From Datnioides undecimradiatus (taxonomy: Eukaryota > Chordata > Actinopteri > Lobotiformes > Datnioididae), in assembly GCA_008933995.1 (NCBI GenBank), contig WARS01000027.1:2738889-2802888 (forward strand): DNA of 64,000 bases. Direction: 5' to 3'. Position 1 is the first letter of the stretch. Every line of letters begins with the position of its first letter. A program made the position numbers and the translations under genes. Positions 42,900 through 53,745 of this stretch are shown here, one piece after another. The notes beneath the pieces are model-generated. The model ran no database searches. It worked only from the letters and a program-made list of their open reading frames with translations, and was not told where the DNA came from.

Positions 42900-45200
42900 G
42901 TTTGTTTTTTTTATTGATGGTTGATGTAAACAACAAAACAGGAAACGGCGGCGGCGCTTCACTGAGACACAGCGGCTCCCACAGGTCCTGGAACATGTTT
43001 GAAACTGAGGAGGAAAATCAAGGCCTTGAAAAATCTTAAAGTGACAAGTCATTGAAAGTGCTTGATTTCATATATTTAAAATAGAAATCACATTTTTACT
43101 GTTTAACTCTGCATCATATGAAAGGTTGAGTCTTGAATCTGTCACTTTATCTTGTTGGGACATTTAGCTTGGAGAGACTTGGGCCTGGAAAGTCCTTGAA
43201 CCCTGTGTCTAAGGTCTATGAATCCTGGGTGAAGAGTGGAACGACTGACCTTTGATGTGAAGCTCAGAGCCTGTTCGATACGTTCAGGCCGGGAATTAAA
43301 CATGTAAAGAACAAGAAACTCATTTTACTCTAAAGATAAAATTATGATTATCAAAAAGCATAAATGACTGAGCAGGTCAACTAATCAGTTATAAACGTTT
43401 CCAGGTGTTTTGAGTTGAACTGTGCTCACTGACTGTCAGCTCGGCTTGACCTTTGACCTCCGGGCAGTCAGTGAACGTCCGTGATGCTGCTGCAGCTTCT
43501 GTCCACATGATGGCAGCATTCTCCAAGACATGAAGGTGCAGCAGCTCATGGAGCAGGAACAGGTAACGCAGGTGGTCTCAGCTCATTCAGACACCAAACC
43601 AGGAGAGTTTAGTGGCTCCTCTGTTCAATGTATTGAACACTGATCGATTGGTTTCAGTCGATAGAGAAGAGACTGTCTGACAAACCTGCGCACCTGATGA
43701 CATGAATCAGCCTCAGCTGCATCTGTTCACTGAATGAGCCAATGCTAACACACTAACATGCAAGTAGCATAATGATTACCAACATGTTAGCATGCTAATG
43801 TTAGCTTTGCAGCTGCTGCATAAGATATTGGGGTTTGTTCAGTTCTGCTGCTGCAGGTCAGAACGATCATAACTGTAGGTCTGTCAAAATGTTAAATCAC
43901 AGACAATACCTGAGCGACTAAAGTAAGTAAAATAAAGTAAAAGTGTTTATGTTCCTTCGTAGGTTTATTATTAATTAAGAAACTATGATTAAATAAACCT
44001 TTTTACATAATTCACAACTTGTTTCATTTTTCAAGCAGAAACACTGAATATTTGATGTTTTCATCCATTCAAAGTGGGTAAATGTACTGCTTTTGTCTGA
44101 ACAGGGTACAGTTAATAGCTGCAGGCTAGTTAGCATGTAGCTGTTAGCAGAGGTGCTAACGTGGCTGCACTTTGATGCTTTAAAGCTTCACATTAATAAA
44201 TGAAGTTATGTTTGCACTCAATCCAACTGTGCCAACATGTTCTCTGTGTCCCTGCAGCCGGAGGGTGGAGGCTCATTATCAGGCTGCACACTGTTACAGC
44301 CAGGGAGGTGGAGGTGCTGCAGAGCGCGATGGAGTTAACTGGGTGTGTGCATGTGTGTGAAGGAGACGGAGCAGTGGGTGGCTGCAGAAAAGACCTCACT
44401 CAGTGATGGAAAACATTCTTTTCAATGAGTCACAGCCATAAACATGTAAAATCATTACAAATACACGAAGAAGAAGAGAAGTGAGAGTCTGAGCTGCCTC
44501 CAGTCGGCGGCATGTGGAGCTCGCTCCAAACCAAACAGCACAGAAAAGGGGCTCAGACCGTCGATTCTGACGCCGCATTAAATGCTAATACACAGCCACA
44601 CGTTTATGAGCCGGATCCAACTGTTAGAGCTCGCTGAGCGCCAACATTTTCCATTATTTGCAAGCAGCTCTTTACAGAGCACTTCTGACAGGAAGCAGGT
44701 TATAGCTTCAGAAATCAGCTGCACACAAAGACGCTCAGTACAAACTGCAGCTCTTTGCACCGCGGGAATTAAAAAGACTGGAAACACACTCAAGAGTCAA
44801 AGCTCATCCCAGCGGAGCTCATTGTGAACGGAGGATCGCCAGAAACTCAGAGGCCGTTAAACGTAACAGGCTGGCATTAATGTTTGAAGCACTGCGGTGG
44901 AGGCGGTGCTCACACACACGTCAAACAACACGTTTCATGTTTGATGAAGCAGTTGGAGCAGAACCAATCACCTCCTGGCGTTTCTGAAGGGCGTTCGGTG
45001 GCGAATGCGTCCAACTCCAAAGAAACCAAATCGCTCACCTCATCTGACAAATCGGCCTTTAGGTCATCATCAGACCACCGAGCGAGGGGAAACCCTGTGT
45101 TTAAAGGGACAGTCCGTGAGGTTTCCACAGCAGCACGTTAAAGAGTCTCAGTGAAAGTGAGGTCAGGTTTGTTGTGAGCTGATCTGTGAGCACACAGAGT
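42900..45200. other. RPL18A 3' flank, no gene recognised
   Basis: The sequence just after the poly(A) signals includes CCTTGAAAGTCCTTGAA-type words (43020-43210), which look like a dispersed repeat. Beyond that I see no conserved coding sequence or RNA gene. The short open frames near 44200 and 44580-44830 have no recognisable content. Confidence 0.5.
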
Positions 45201-45204
45201 CTAA

Positions 45205-45660
45205 ACTGAGAGTAGTGACCTTGTGCAGTGATGCTCTGCTCCCAGAGCTCCTGCCACGCTCTGATCTCTCCCTGGAAGTCCTGCTCTGTGACCTTGTGCA
45301 GCTCCATCTGTGACGTCCTCTGGACCTCCTCCACTGTGTCAGAGCAGAGACTCTGCAGCTGCACCGTCACTGTGGAGACACCAGAGCTCCACCTGTCCCA
45401 GTTCAGGTGGTTGGTGCTGAGTTTCCTCCCTCAGACACCTCAGAGCGGTGCAGCAGAGCTCTCCACTGACAGTCTGACCCTGGGGGATGAATTCACGCTG
45501 CACAACCCCGCAAATGTGGAGGAGACGACCAGCATGTCCTCCTGATCTGATGCAGACACTTCCCTCTGGGACTCTGCAGCTTCTCCACTGCTCAGGCTGC
45601 TGGTTGCTCTCTGCAGACAAACATCAGGCTCCATCAGCTCCATCAGGCTGTGACTCAGGT
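45205..45660 (-). pseudogene. Decayed mariner-like transposase, C-terminal half
   Basis: Reading 45660 to 45205 on the minus strand gives, across two or three frames, a sequence resembling the end of mariner/Tc1-superfamily transposases of the SETMAR/FLJ37770 type. The recognisable parts are a MLVV segment, then VVQREFIPQGQTV and LRCLREE, then DTVEEVQRTSQMEL and VTEQDFQGEIRAWQELWEQS ending near AQGHYSQ. Frames shift at least once near 45520 and again near 45370, and the catalytic region is not intact. It is a dead fragment. No terminal inverted repeats were found. Confidence 0.7.
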
Positions 45661-46851
45661 CGAGGGTTCAGCTCCATGATAACCATGTGACACATGACTT
45701 CCTGTTGGTCCTGCACAGCTCGGTGCACTGACTCACTACCGTTTTAGCTCACATCTGGTGCAGGTTTGGGATTCTGCGAGGACGTGAGGGTGAAGTTTAC
45801 CGATCCACAGCTAAAGGTCTGGAAACTTTGGTCACAATCAGGTCGAATTAGAGCTCAGTTGTGTTTTTGAAGCAGATAAACTTTGCTCCTGTGGATTAAA
45901 CAGTCTGGTCTCTCTCAGGAGCTTCAGACTTCCTGTCCTCCTGTTGTTTCTCATCACCGCCGTGTCACTGCCTCCACCTCGTCTTCAGAGCAGGTTTGTA
46001 TCACCTTTTCCCTCGTTCACGACAGTTATCCACCTTCCACCTCCTCCACATCCATCCTCGTCTCCACCTGCCAGCTGCTTCCTGAGGCCCAACACTAAGA
46101 CTCTTTATGCCCTGTGGATTTTGTGGCTTGAGGCTTTGCCACTCGGTGCCCACAGAGAGTTCTTGGAAGGCCAACGGTCCACGAAGCCTCCAGGCCGCCT
46201 CAAGCCTTCGACCCAGGCCACAGAACAGTAAACCTGGCAGAGGCTGCGACCAGACTGTGGTCAGGTCCAAAGCCTCAGAGCCGGAGTCAGGACTCCCCAC
46301 TCTATCACACTGAGGCATCGATCCACCGAGAATCTGCAGAACAGACCTGAAATCAGCAAATTCTGGATCAGATGAAATGAAAAGCTCTCAACCGAACTGC
46401 CCTGGTCCAACTCGTCAATAAGCTGATCTCATGTCTGAGACCCCTCCTCGCCGTCACCTCTAACTGTTAAATGATCAGGTTAACGCTGCAGCTGGAGGTC
46501 AGGATGTTTTCAGACACCACCTTTCTTCAGCCAGGACTAACAGCTCAGCATCAGGAGCATGGCAGGATCCACAACCTGCTGACTCAGACTCGCAGTGTTT
46601 GATTGACCGGCCTCAGGTTTGCCCAGTTTTCCCTCCAGGAGGAAAGCAAAGCGGGGACAAACCAGGACTGAACCCAGACCACGTCGACGCTCTGCGGCGG
46701 AGGAATGCGCTAAAAGCTGCATCCACACCAGCCAAACGCTTTCCCCTCGCATTAATGTTTCTCAGAACCTCCCACGAACCTTCTGACCCGCCAGAGCCAA
46801 AACGACATGTAATCACAAAGATCAACAAACCCTTAACAGCTCTCACAGAGG

Positions 46852-46898
<47 letters not shown>

Positions 46899-47880
46899 AT
46901 GCCACACACTGAGAGTCTCTGGACAACTGAACCTTTGGTTTCTGAGCTCTGCATCAGGTCAGACTGGTGACACCTGGTCGACTTGCAGTACGACAACGAT
47001 ATTAAAGAGTCAGTTCGCCTAAACTACAAACAAAACAAGACAAACAGTTTAAGCTCATGTCTGCAGCAACAACGATTCAGCCTCTGGAGACAAAGACAAA
47101 CTCCTCAGAGCTGTCAGCTGATATCCAGTTAATGAAATGTCAAACGTAAAACGTGAATTCATTTCTGAAAACTTCAGGCGCACGTGTTGGTTTCTAAACG
47201 TGTGTTGGCGTTAGCGTGTTCCCCTCGATCAGAGAAACAAAAACCTTCCTCCATCTTCACACCAGAAGTCTAATTTTACACTGAATCTGTGTTCCTGTGG
47301 GAAAACCTCTGAAGTCCAGCACGAGGACGTCATTCTGTATGAGGCCTAAACATCACTGAGGAAGTTTTCTGGAGGAAACAAAGACGATGTCTCCTTGTTA
47401 AATGACGGTGAGCTGGAGTAATCGAGTATAGTACCTCAGTAAATGTACTCAGGGGTGTGAATGAACACGCGTGTTGTCTCCACAGGTGAACTGATCAGAC
47501 CGAGCGTTCAGGACGAAGGACGTCCCTTTAAACCTCTCAGGCTTCTTCTTTGGTGGCCTGGAAACGTTGGTGTTGTTGTTCAGGTCTGCAGGACGCTCCC
47601 TCACACTCCAAATGGCAGTCGGTTGTTTTTGGCGGGACTTCAGCTGGACGCGTCCCACTCTGTTAGCGCCGGCGTCGGTGGTGTTAATCAGAGGATGTTG
47701 GTTTAGAGACGGAAACAAGTCAAGTGCAGCTCGTTAATCCCATTAACGTGCGTGAAAGTGTGTGTTTGTTCTGCTAATTGCGTCGAATTATTCAATTTGT
47801 CCGTTTTGGAAGTGATGTTTGCAGAGTTAACTGGTGGAGGACATTTTCCACAGAGAGAGGGCAGAAAGAGAAAACACAGC
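45661..47880. other. Gene-free interval with CA microsatellite
   Basis: No protein or RNA gene recognised. It contains the CA repeat at 46855-46893 and ends at the 47.9-kb minisatellite. Open frames at 45944-46318 and 46599-46996 look like non-coding sequence. Confidence 0.5.
46855..46893 (+). repeat. (CA)n microsatellite
   Basis: About 19 uninterrupted CA dinucleotides in intergenic DNA. Confidence 0.95.
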
Positions 47881-47884
47881 AGAG

Positions 47885-48055
47885 GAGCTCAGAGACGACG
47901 AGAGCTCTGAGACGACGAGAGCTCAAAGACGACCGGAGCTCAGAGACGACAGGAGCTCAGAGACGACGAGAGCTCAGAGACGACGAGAGATCAAAGACGA
48001 CCGGAGCTCAGAGACAACCGGAGCTCAGAGATGACGAGAGCTCAGAGACAACCTC
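47885..48055 (+). repeat. Minisatellite of GAGCTCAGAGACGACGA units
   Basis: About ten imperfect copies of a 16-18-bp unit (GAGCTCAGAGACGAC with A/C variants). The Arg/Ser/Glu/Thr-rich open frames in all three phases are a by-product of the repeat. Confidence 0.9.
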
Positions 48056-48145
48056 AGCCGAGTCACAATAAAGATCTGAAACACCCAACAAAGACAAAGA
48101 ACATTTATTACTGATGCTTCAGTACTTGTACTTGAGTAACATCTT

Positions 48146-50735
48146 GATTAGATTTAGATTTAGATTTAGATATCCTTTATTAGTCCCACACCGGGGAAAT
48201 TTCAGTGCCACAGCAGCAGGAAGCCAGAAGAACAGTACGCACAAGAAATATTATATATATATATATATATAGAATATAAAAAATAATAAAAAAAATATAA
48301 ATCAGTGGAAGAGAAATATATACAACAGACAATAGTGGGTGAAAAATAAACATGTATAAATACCAGTCAAAAAATACATGTGTTACCGTATATGTTATTG
48401 CACATGTTGATATAGTTATTGCACGTATATCTGTAGATGCATGTGGTGATGTCTACTGAGAGCAGGCTTGATTGAACAGTCTAACTGCAGCAGGGAAGGG
48501 AGTGACCTGTGGTGCCTCTCCTTCAGGCACCGGGCTGGATGGATCAGCCTGTCGCTGAAGGAGCTCTCCATTGATGCTGCTAAGCAGTGGAGTGTAGGGG
48601 TGTGAGGTGTGGTTCATGAGAGCTGACAGCTGCGCCATCATCCTCCTGTCTCCCACCACCTCCACTGGATCTAGGGGACACCCCAGGACAGAGCTGGCCC
48701 TCCTGACCAGCCTCCATTCAGTCTGTTCCTGTCTGCAGCTGTGATGCTGCAAGGCGGGTGGTTCACCACGGCTTGCTCCAGCTTATCCCGCAGACGCTTT
48801 AGCTGATGGTGTTAAAGCACTAGAGAAATCGTAAAATATGATCCTCACAGTGCTCTCAGCCTTTTTCTGTTGAGAGTGTTCACTGATGGAGATAGATGAT
48901 GCCATCCACTCCGTGCCAGGCTGATAGGCTTAACTGCAGCGGATCCACGGCGACCTCACTAAAGGTCGTGAGATGGGATACAAGGACCAGCCTCCAGGGC
49001 CTTCATCAGGGTGGGATGTAAGGGCCACCGCCTGTAGTTGCTGAGGTCCTTGAAAGCGGGACTTTGGGCAGGTATCACACAAGATGCTTTCCAAAGCTGT
49101 GGTACCTTCCCTAGCTTCAAGCTCAGGTTAAACACATGTTCCATGATACCGCACAGCTGATCTGCACAGGACTTCAGGAGCCTTGAGCTGATGCCGTCTG
49201 GGCCTGCTGCCTTCCTCGCCTTAGTCCTCCTGGAGTCCTCTTCACCTGGGTCCGCTGAGAGGGAGAGATTGGAACGGGGTGTTGGTGGTTGTAGGTGGAG
49301 GTTGGTGAGTGATGATGGGAGCTGTAAGAATGCTAGTTGACTGAGTCATCGTGAAGGTGTGAGAGGGGTAGGCCAGCAGGGGTCGCGAGACAGAGATGGT
49401 TGCAGCTGTGGGGACCTTGGCGGGGGAGGGGTTGATGCCTGCCCACATCTACGAAGGATGTTCAGGCCGTTGACTCCACCCCTACCTACCTTGTGACCTG
49501 AAATGGTTTTCAGGCCCCTCCAAACTCCCCTGGTGTCGTTCTGCTGCAGCCGTTCCTCCATCCTCCTCCTGTAGCAGTCTCTCCCCCATCTTTCCTTCTC
49601 AGCTCCTTCTGCACCTCTTTCTAGCTCCTTCCTTGTTTCCTGACCTGAAGGCCTTTTGTCCTTGAGTAGAGCCTTTATGTCAGGAGTAATCCAGGGTTTG
49701 TTGTTTGGAAAACACCGCACAGTCCTGGTGGGCACAGTGTTGTCCACACAGAAGTTTATACAGTCCGTGATGAAGTGAGTTAGGACTGTCAATGTCCTCC
49801 CCATGGTCCTCATTAGTATCACCTCCCACACAAAGTTGAGTCAAACAGTCCTGAAGAGCTTTCAGCCCCCTCGACCATCTTCACTGTGCGGGTGGTAGTC
49901 GGTTGTCTTTGTACAACTGCTCATACACTGGTTGGAGGTAAACCAGGTTATGGTCTGATCTACCCAGAGGAGGAAGTGAGATGATGTGTATGCCTCTTAG
50001 TGTTGGTATACAACAAGTCCAGCGCTTTTGTTGTCTCTCTGTGTGGCAGGTAATGTATTGGGTGAAGGTGGACAGTGTGGAGGATGGAGAGGCATGATTA
50101 AAGTCCCCAGAGATAAGGTGGAGAGCGTGTGGGTGCTGTGTCTGCAGCCTGCTGGTGACTGAAAGCAGGACATCACAGGCTGTGCTGGCGCTGGCAGAGG
50201 GGGGAACATACACCGCTACTGTAATAACATGTGAAAATTCCCGTGGGTAGATAGTACGGCCTCATACCAACCGCTAACAGTTCAATGTCCTGACTGCAGA
50301 GTTGTTCTTTAATAGTGATGTGTCCAGGATCACACCATCTATTGTTCACAAACCCTGCCAGACCTCCACCTTTCCTCTTACCTCTCTCCTTCGTCCTGTC
50401 CGCCCTCACCAGTTTAAATCCCTCCACCGCCGCATCTGAGTCCAGGTGTAGCGATGTCAGCCATGTCTCCGTGAAGAGCATGATGCTACATTCCCTGTAG
50501 TCCTGCTGGTGCCGGGTCAGCGCCGCTAACTTTTCCATCTTGTTGGGAAGCGATCGTACATTCCCAGTGATGACCGAGGGAAGGATGGGTTTGTATCCAC
50601 TCTTCCCGGCACGGCGCGCTTTCCCTGCACGGCATCCCCTTCTCCTTCTCCGTAGCTCCGGGGGGGACGCTGGGCCTCTCGGCGGTCAGCGCGGTGGTGG
50701 TGTGGTTAATGGTCTTTATCATAAATAAACGAGTT
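48146..50735 (-). mobile_element. CR1/Rex1-like non-LTR retrotransposon, defective
   Basis: A minus-strand LINE copy. From its 5' side: VRSLPNKMEKLAALT and LFTETWL (endonuclease start, about 50560-50450), KRKGGGLAGFVNNRWC, LISGDFNHAS (about 50100), PPLGRSDHNLVYL (about 49950), VPTRTVRCFPNNKPWITP (about 49700), GVWRGLKTISGHK, and the first reverse-transcriptase segment LGKVPQLWKASCVIP (about 49100). The central polymerase region is missing: the sequence jumps to the C-terminal SSVLGCPLDPVEVVGDRRMM (about 48670). Frameshifts occur near 50030 and 49450. The 3' end has an AT-rich tail, a TATA repeat (48246-48271) and a (GATTTA)n end at about 48148-48171. It cannot be functional. Confidence 0.88.
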
Positions 50736-50764
50736 TATCATAAATTCAAAGGACTCCACTGTAT

Positions 50765-51895
50765 GATGAGTATTTAGAGTAACAGTAGTGTCTGCAGTCA
50801 GATGTAATCAGAGTATTTAGAGCAGGGGTCACCAACGCGGTGCCCGCGGGCACCAGGTCGCCCACAACGATCAAGTGAGTTGCCCGCCGGCCTGTTCTAA
50901 AAATATCACTAGCTCAGGGGTCGCCAACACGTCGCCCAGTATCTCGCCAAGGGGTCAATAATATAATAACACAAGTTTGATTTGTCACTTGGTAAAACCG
51001 GTCTAAATTTTCATCCAATCCAAATTACCTGTATAGGTACCCCGCCCCCTGCCCGAGATGAAACGATTGTTTGTCAACTAGCTGTCAATCAAACATTTGC
51101 GCTGTGCTGCTGTCAGTCACTGGAGCGGGGTGGAGGCAGGCTGACCACCACCAGGATGCCACCGTGCCAGGCAGTTAGCGGGCTAGCCTAGCAACAATGA
51201 CAGCAGCAGAATTCAGTCAAACAGCCCTTAACTGATGGCGGGATCATTAAAGAGGCTCTGACCGCTGTGGCGGAATCATTATTCCGGGACCATAAACTTA
51301 AGACGGAGAGTCTGTCCGCTGTTGGTGTCCAGCTTGGTGCGAACACTGTGCCGCGGAGGGTGTGTGCGCTGTCTGCGGATGCGGTCAGACAGCTGGAGTC
51401 GGACCTGAACAGGTGCTTCTGGTTTTCACTCCAGTGTGATGAGTCTGTGGCCTCCAGTGATACAGCACTGTTTTCATACGGATGCTGTTTGCACAAATGA
51501 ACATGCAGGTGTATGTTATTTGGTTTTTTGATACAGTATTCTAGTTCATAATTTTTGAAATAGAACATAGAAATAGAACACAACATACACATGCTTATGA
51601 ATTTAAGTTATTATACACAATATGTGTTGTGTATTATCATTTTTGAATGTGTTATATGCAAAACAAGCATATTCACTTGTTCTATAAATTAGCTATGTGA
51701 ATAAATGTTACTAAACATGAGGAGCTCTCCGGCACTTTCACTGTGTAAAAGTAGCTCACAGAATATAAAAGGTTGGTGACCCCTGATTTAGAGTATAGTG
51801 TCTGCAGTCAGATGTAATCAGAGTATTTAGAGTATAGTGTCTGCAGTCAGATGTAATCAGAGTATTTGGAGTAAAGTAGTGGCTGCAGTCAGATG
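50765..51895 (-). repeat. TCAGATGTAATCAGAG minisatellite split by a hAT-like element
   Basis: Units of about 34-43 bp (GTCTGCAGTCAGATGTAATC, then AGAGTATTTAGAGTA) lie at 50785-50822 and again at 51786-51890. The interruption is the hAT-like element at 50823-51785. The reverse complement of the unit forms the arrays at 11741-11877 and 55815-56050. Confidence 0.85.
50823..51785 (+). mobile_element. 963-bp hAT-superfamily element with intact ends
   Basis: Perfect 14-bp terminal inverted repeats (CAGGGGTCACCAAC at 50823-50836 and its complement at 51772-51785) are flanked by an exact 8-bp target duplication ATTTAGAG (50815-50822 and 51786-51793). Both features are diagnostic of hAT transposition. 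A short open frame at 51267-51500 resembles part of a hAT transposase of the ZBED5/SCAND3 type (VPRRVCAL..., CFWFSLQCDES). Most of the transposase is absent, so the copy is non-autonomous. A second start-like sequence, CAGGGGTCGCCAAC, lies inside at about 50916. Confidence 0.9.
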
Positions 51896-53519
51896 CAGTG
51901 ATGATAGTAGTATGTTCGCGCCGCCATGTTTGATATCAGGTGGTTTGGACTCGATCCTGGGAACATCCTGTCCTGTTAGCAGCGCATGCTAACAATAAAC
52001 ACTCCACTTTAATCTTCTTTACCACACAACGTCAACTGTGAGCAAGGCATTGTGGGATTCCTATGACAGAAAACTGACCTGACTGTCTTTCACTAAACTT
52101 ACTTTGAATACTAACGTGTTAGCATGCCTCGCTAACTGGCCTCTGCTGATCACCTCCAGTCCTGCTAGCTAGCTTTTGGATGCTACTGCTAACTCAGAGT
52201 TTCGGCTAACATTAGCACCTGCCCTGATTTCAGGCATTAACCACAGACACATTAACCAAAACTCAGTTAGCCGTCAAATCTGTTTCTCTTGTAAACATTT
52301 TGTTTTACACTATGAGCCATATCAGCTGTGATAGATAGATAGATAGATAGATACTTTATTAATCCCGAGGGAAATTTAGGAAGCTAACAGCTGTTAGCCT
52401 CATATTAATCATGTTTGGAGCCATTAAATGCAGATTCAGAGAGCTAATTAGCTTGCTAGGCTATCATTTAACCAGCGCAACTGACAGATCTCAGCTGACT
52501 AGATGAGATTTCATAATGCTAATTCAGAATTTAATATGAATTTTGTGTGTAAGTCTGCAACCTTTTCCTTTTAAAGTGTCATTCAGTGAACTCAGGGACA
52601 GAACAATTACTCCAGGTGAATTTTGTATTTTGGTAAATATACAAAATACAGGAACAAACAACTTAAAGTGAAGAAAATGAAATGTATTAATGACAGAGGC
52701 TGGAGCTGGTCACTCGCAGTTTATACACGCCTGGTATTCAATGAGAGGCCAGTGTCGGTCTGACATTTTGGTCTCAAACCAGAACAAGCTCATCAGTCTT
52801 GGACCTGCCGACTGATCCTGACTGATTTCATGATACTCAGATTACTTCTGTCATCATTAACCCGGCCGGGGATTTATGTAAGAGCCGATCTTTGGGTTTG
52901 AGGTGCTGCCGGTTCTTCAGCGGTGCTCCTTTGGGTTCATTCAGTCAGGCTGAATAATGAACGACGGAAACAAGCCATTTATCCTGCACTGATGCTGTAA
53001 AACACATCCAGTGACAGGAGGTGGGAGGACTGCAGGTATATTCTGACTGTAGGAGCTTTGTGCGTCTGAGCACATGAAGAAAATCATTTGAGGAAGGTGA
53101 AAGTGGAAATAATTACACAGGAGTCTGAATTTTCTCACGCCTGCAGCCCGCACACGATTCGAGACGGAAAACACCTCCGACCTGCCCCGAGGCCTCCACT
53201 CTACAGAGAAAATACTCTCAGTATCTGTTGACTAAAACGATCTGTTCCAAGGTAACTCTGTACCTGTGGATGATTGAAAAGGGCGAAATGTCAAACGCAG
53301 ACAGTGCTGAACTGTAACAGTCTCAGAAATAAAGTTTATTTTATAAAAAGAAGAGTTCAACTTCAATTTCCTGAGCTTCAACTGTCACATTTCTGCATTA
53401 AATTGCCCAAAAACAACTGAAATCTATGTTTTATAGTTTAGATTTTCATGAAAGTCTGTAGTTTGAATCCAGTTATCAGCTTCACTTCCTGTCTGTGGCG
53501 TCATCACCTCCTCTCTGTG
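51896..53519. other. Gene-free interval
   Basis: No gene recognised. TTAGCATGC-type words are frequent at 51980-52260. A GATA microsatellite with a LINE-type tail lies at 52330-52378. Confidence 0.5.
52330..52378 (-). mobile_element. Short LINE tail with (GATA)n
   Basis: (GATA)6 directly followed by CTTTATTAATCCCGAGGGAA, which matches the 3' tail seen at 37500-37560 in opposite orientation. It is a very short 5'-truncated insertion, or a relic of one. Confidence 0.6.
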
Positions 53520-53534
53520 CATGTGTCTGTGTTG

Positions 53535-53745
53535 TGTTTGTGTGTCAGCAGTTTCATGAACTGACTCTGGATCAGCTGTAAGACACATTTCTGTGTGTCA
53601 GCAGCTTCATAAACTGACTCTGGATCAGCTGTAAGACATTTCTGTGTGTCAGCAGCTTGATAAACTGACTCTGGATCGGCTGTAAGACACATTTCTGTGT
53701 CAGCAGCTTGATAAACTGACTCTGGATCAGCTGTAAGACACATTT
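53535..53745 (+). repeat. ~56-bp tandem repeat, about four units
   Basis: Units read CATTTCTGTGTGTCAGCAGC, then TTCATAAACTGACTCTGGAT and CAGCTGTAAGACA, with deletions of a few bases between copies. The minus-strand open frame LTADPESVYQAADT repeated three times is only the translated repeat. Confidence 0.9.

Noticed and set aside
47778..48071. 97-aa Arg/Ser/Glu-rich open frame
   Set aside because: Nearly all of it is the GAGCTCAGAGACGACGA minisatellite, which is open in several phases.
50173..50538. A 121-aa frame that could be taken for a host gene
   Set aside because: It is the endonuclease part of the defective CR1/Rex1-like LINE.
53535..53745. Regularly spaced repeat that might suggest a CRISPR array
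   Set aside because: The units are contiguous with no unique spacers, and the surrounding DNA is vertebrate. It is a minisatellite.
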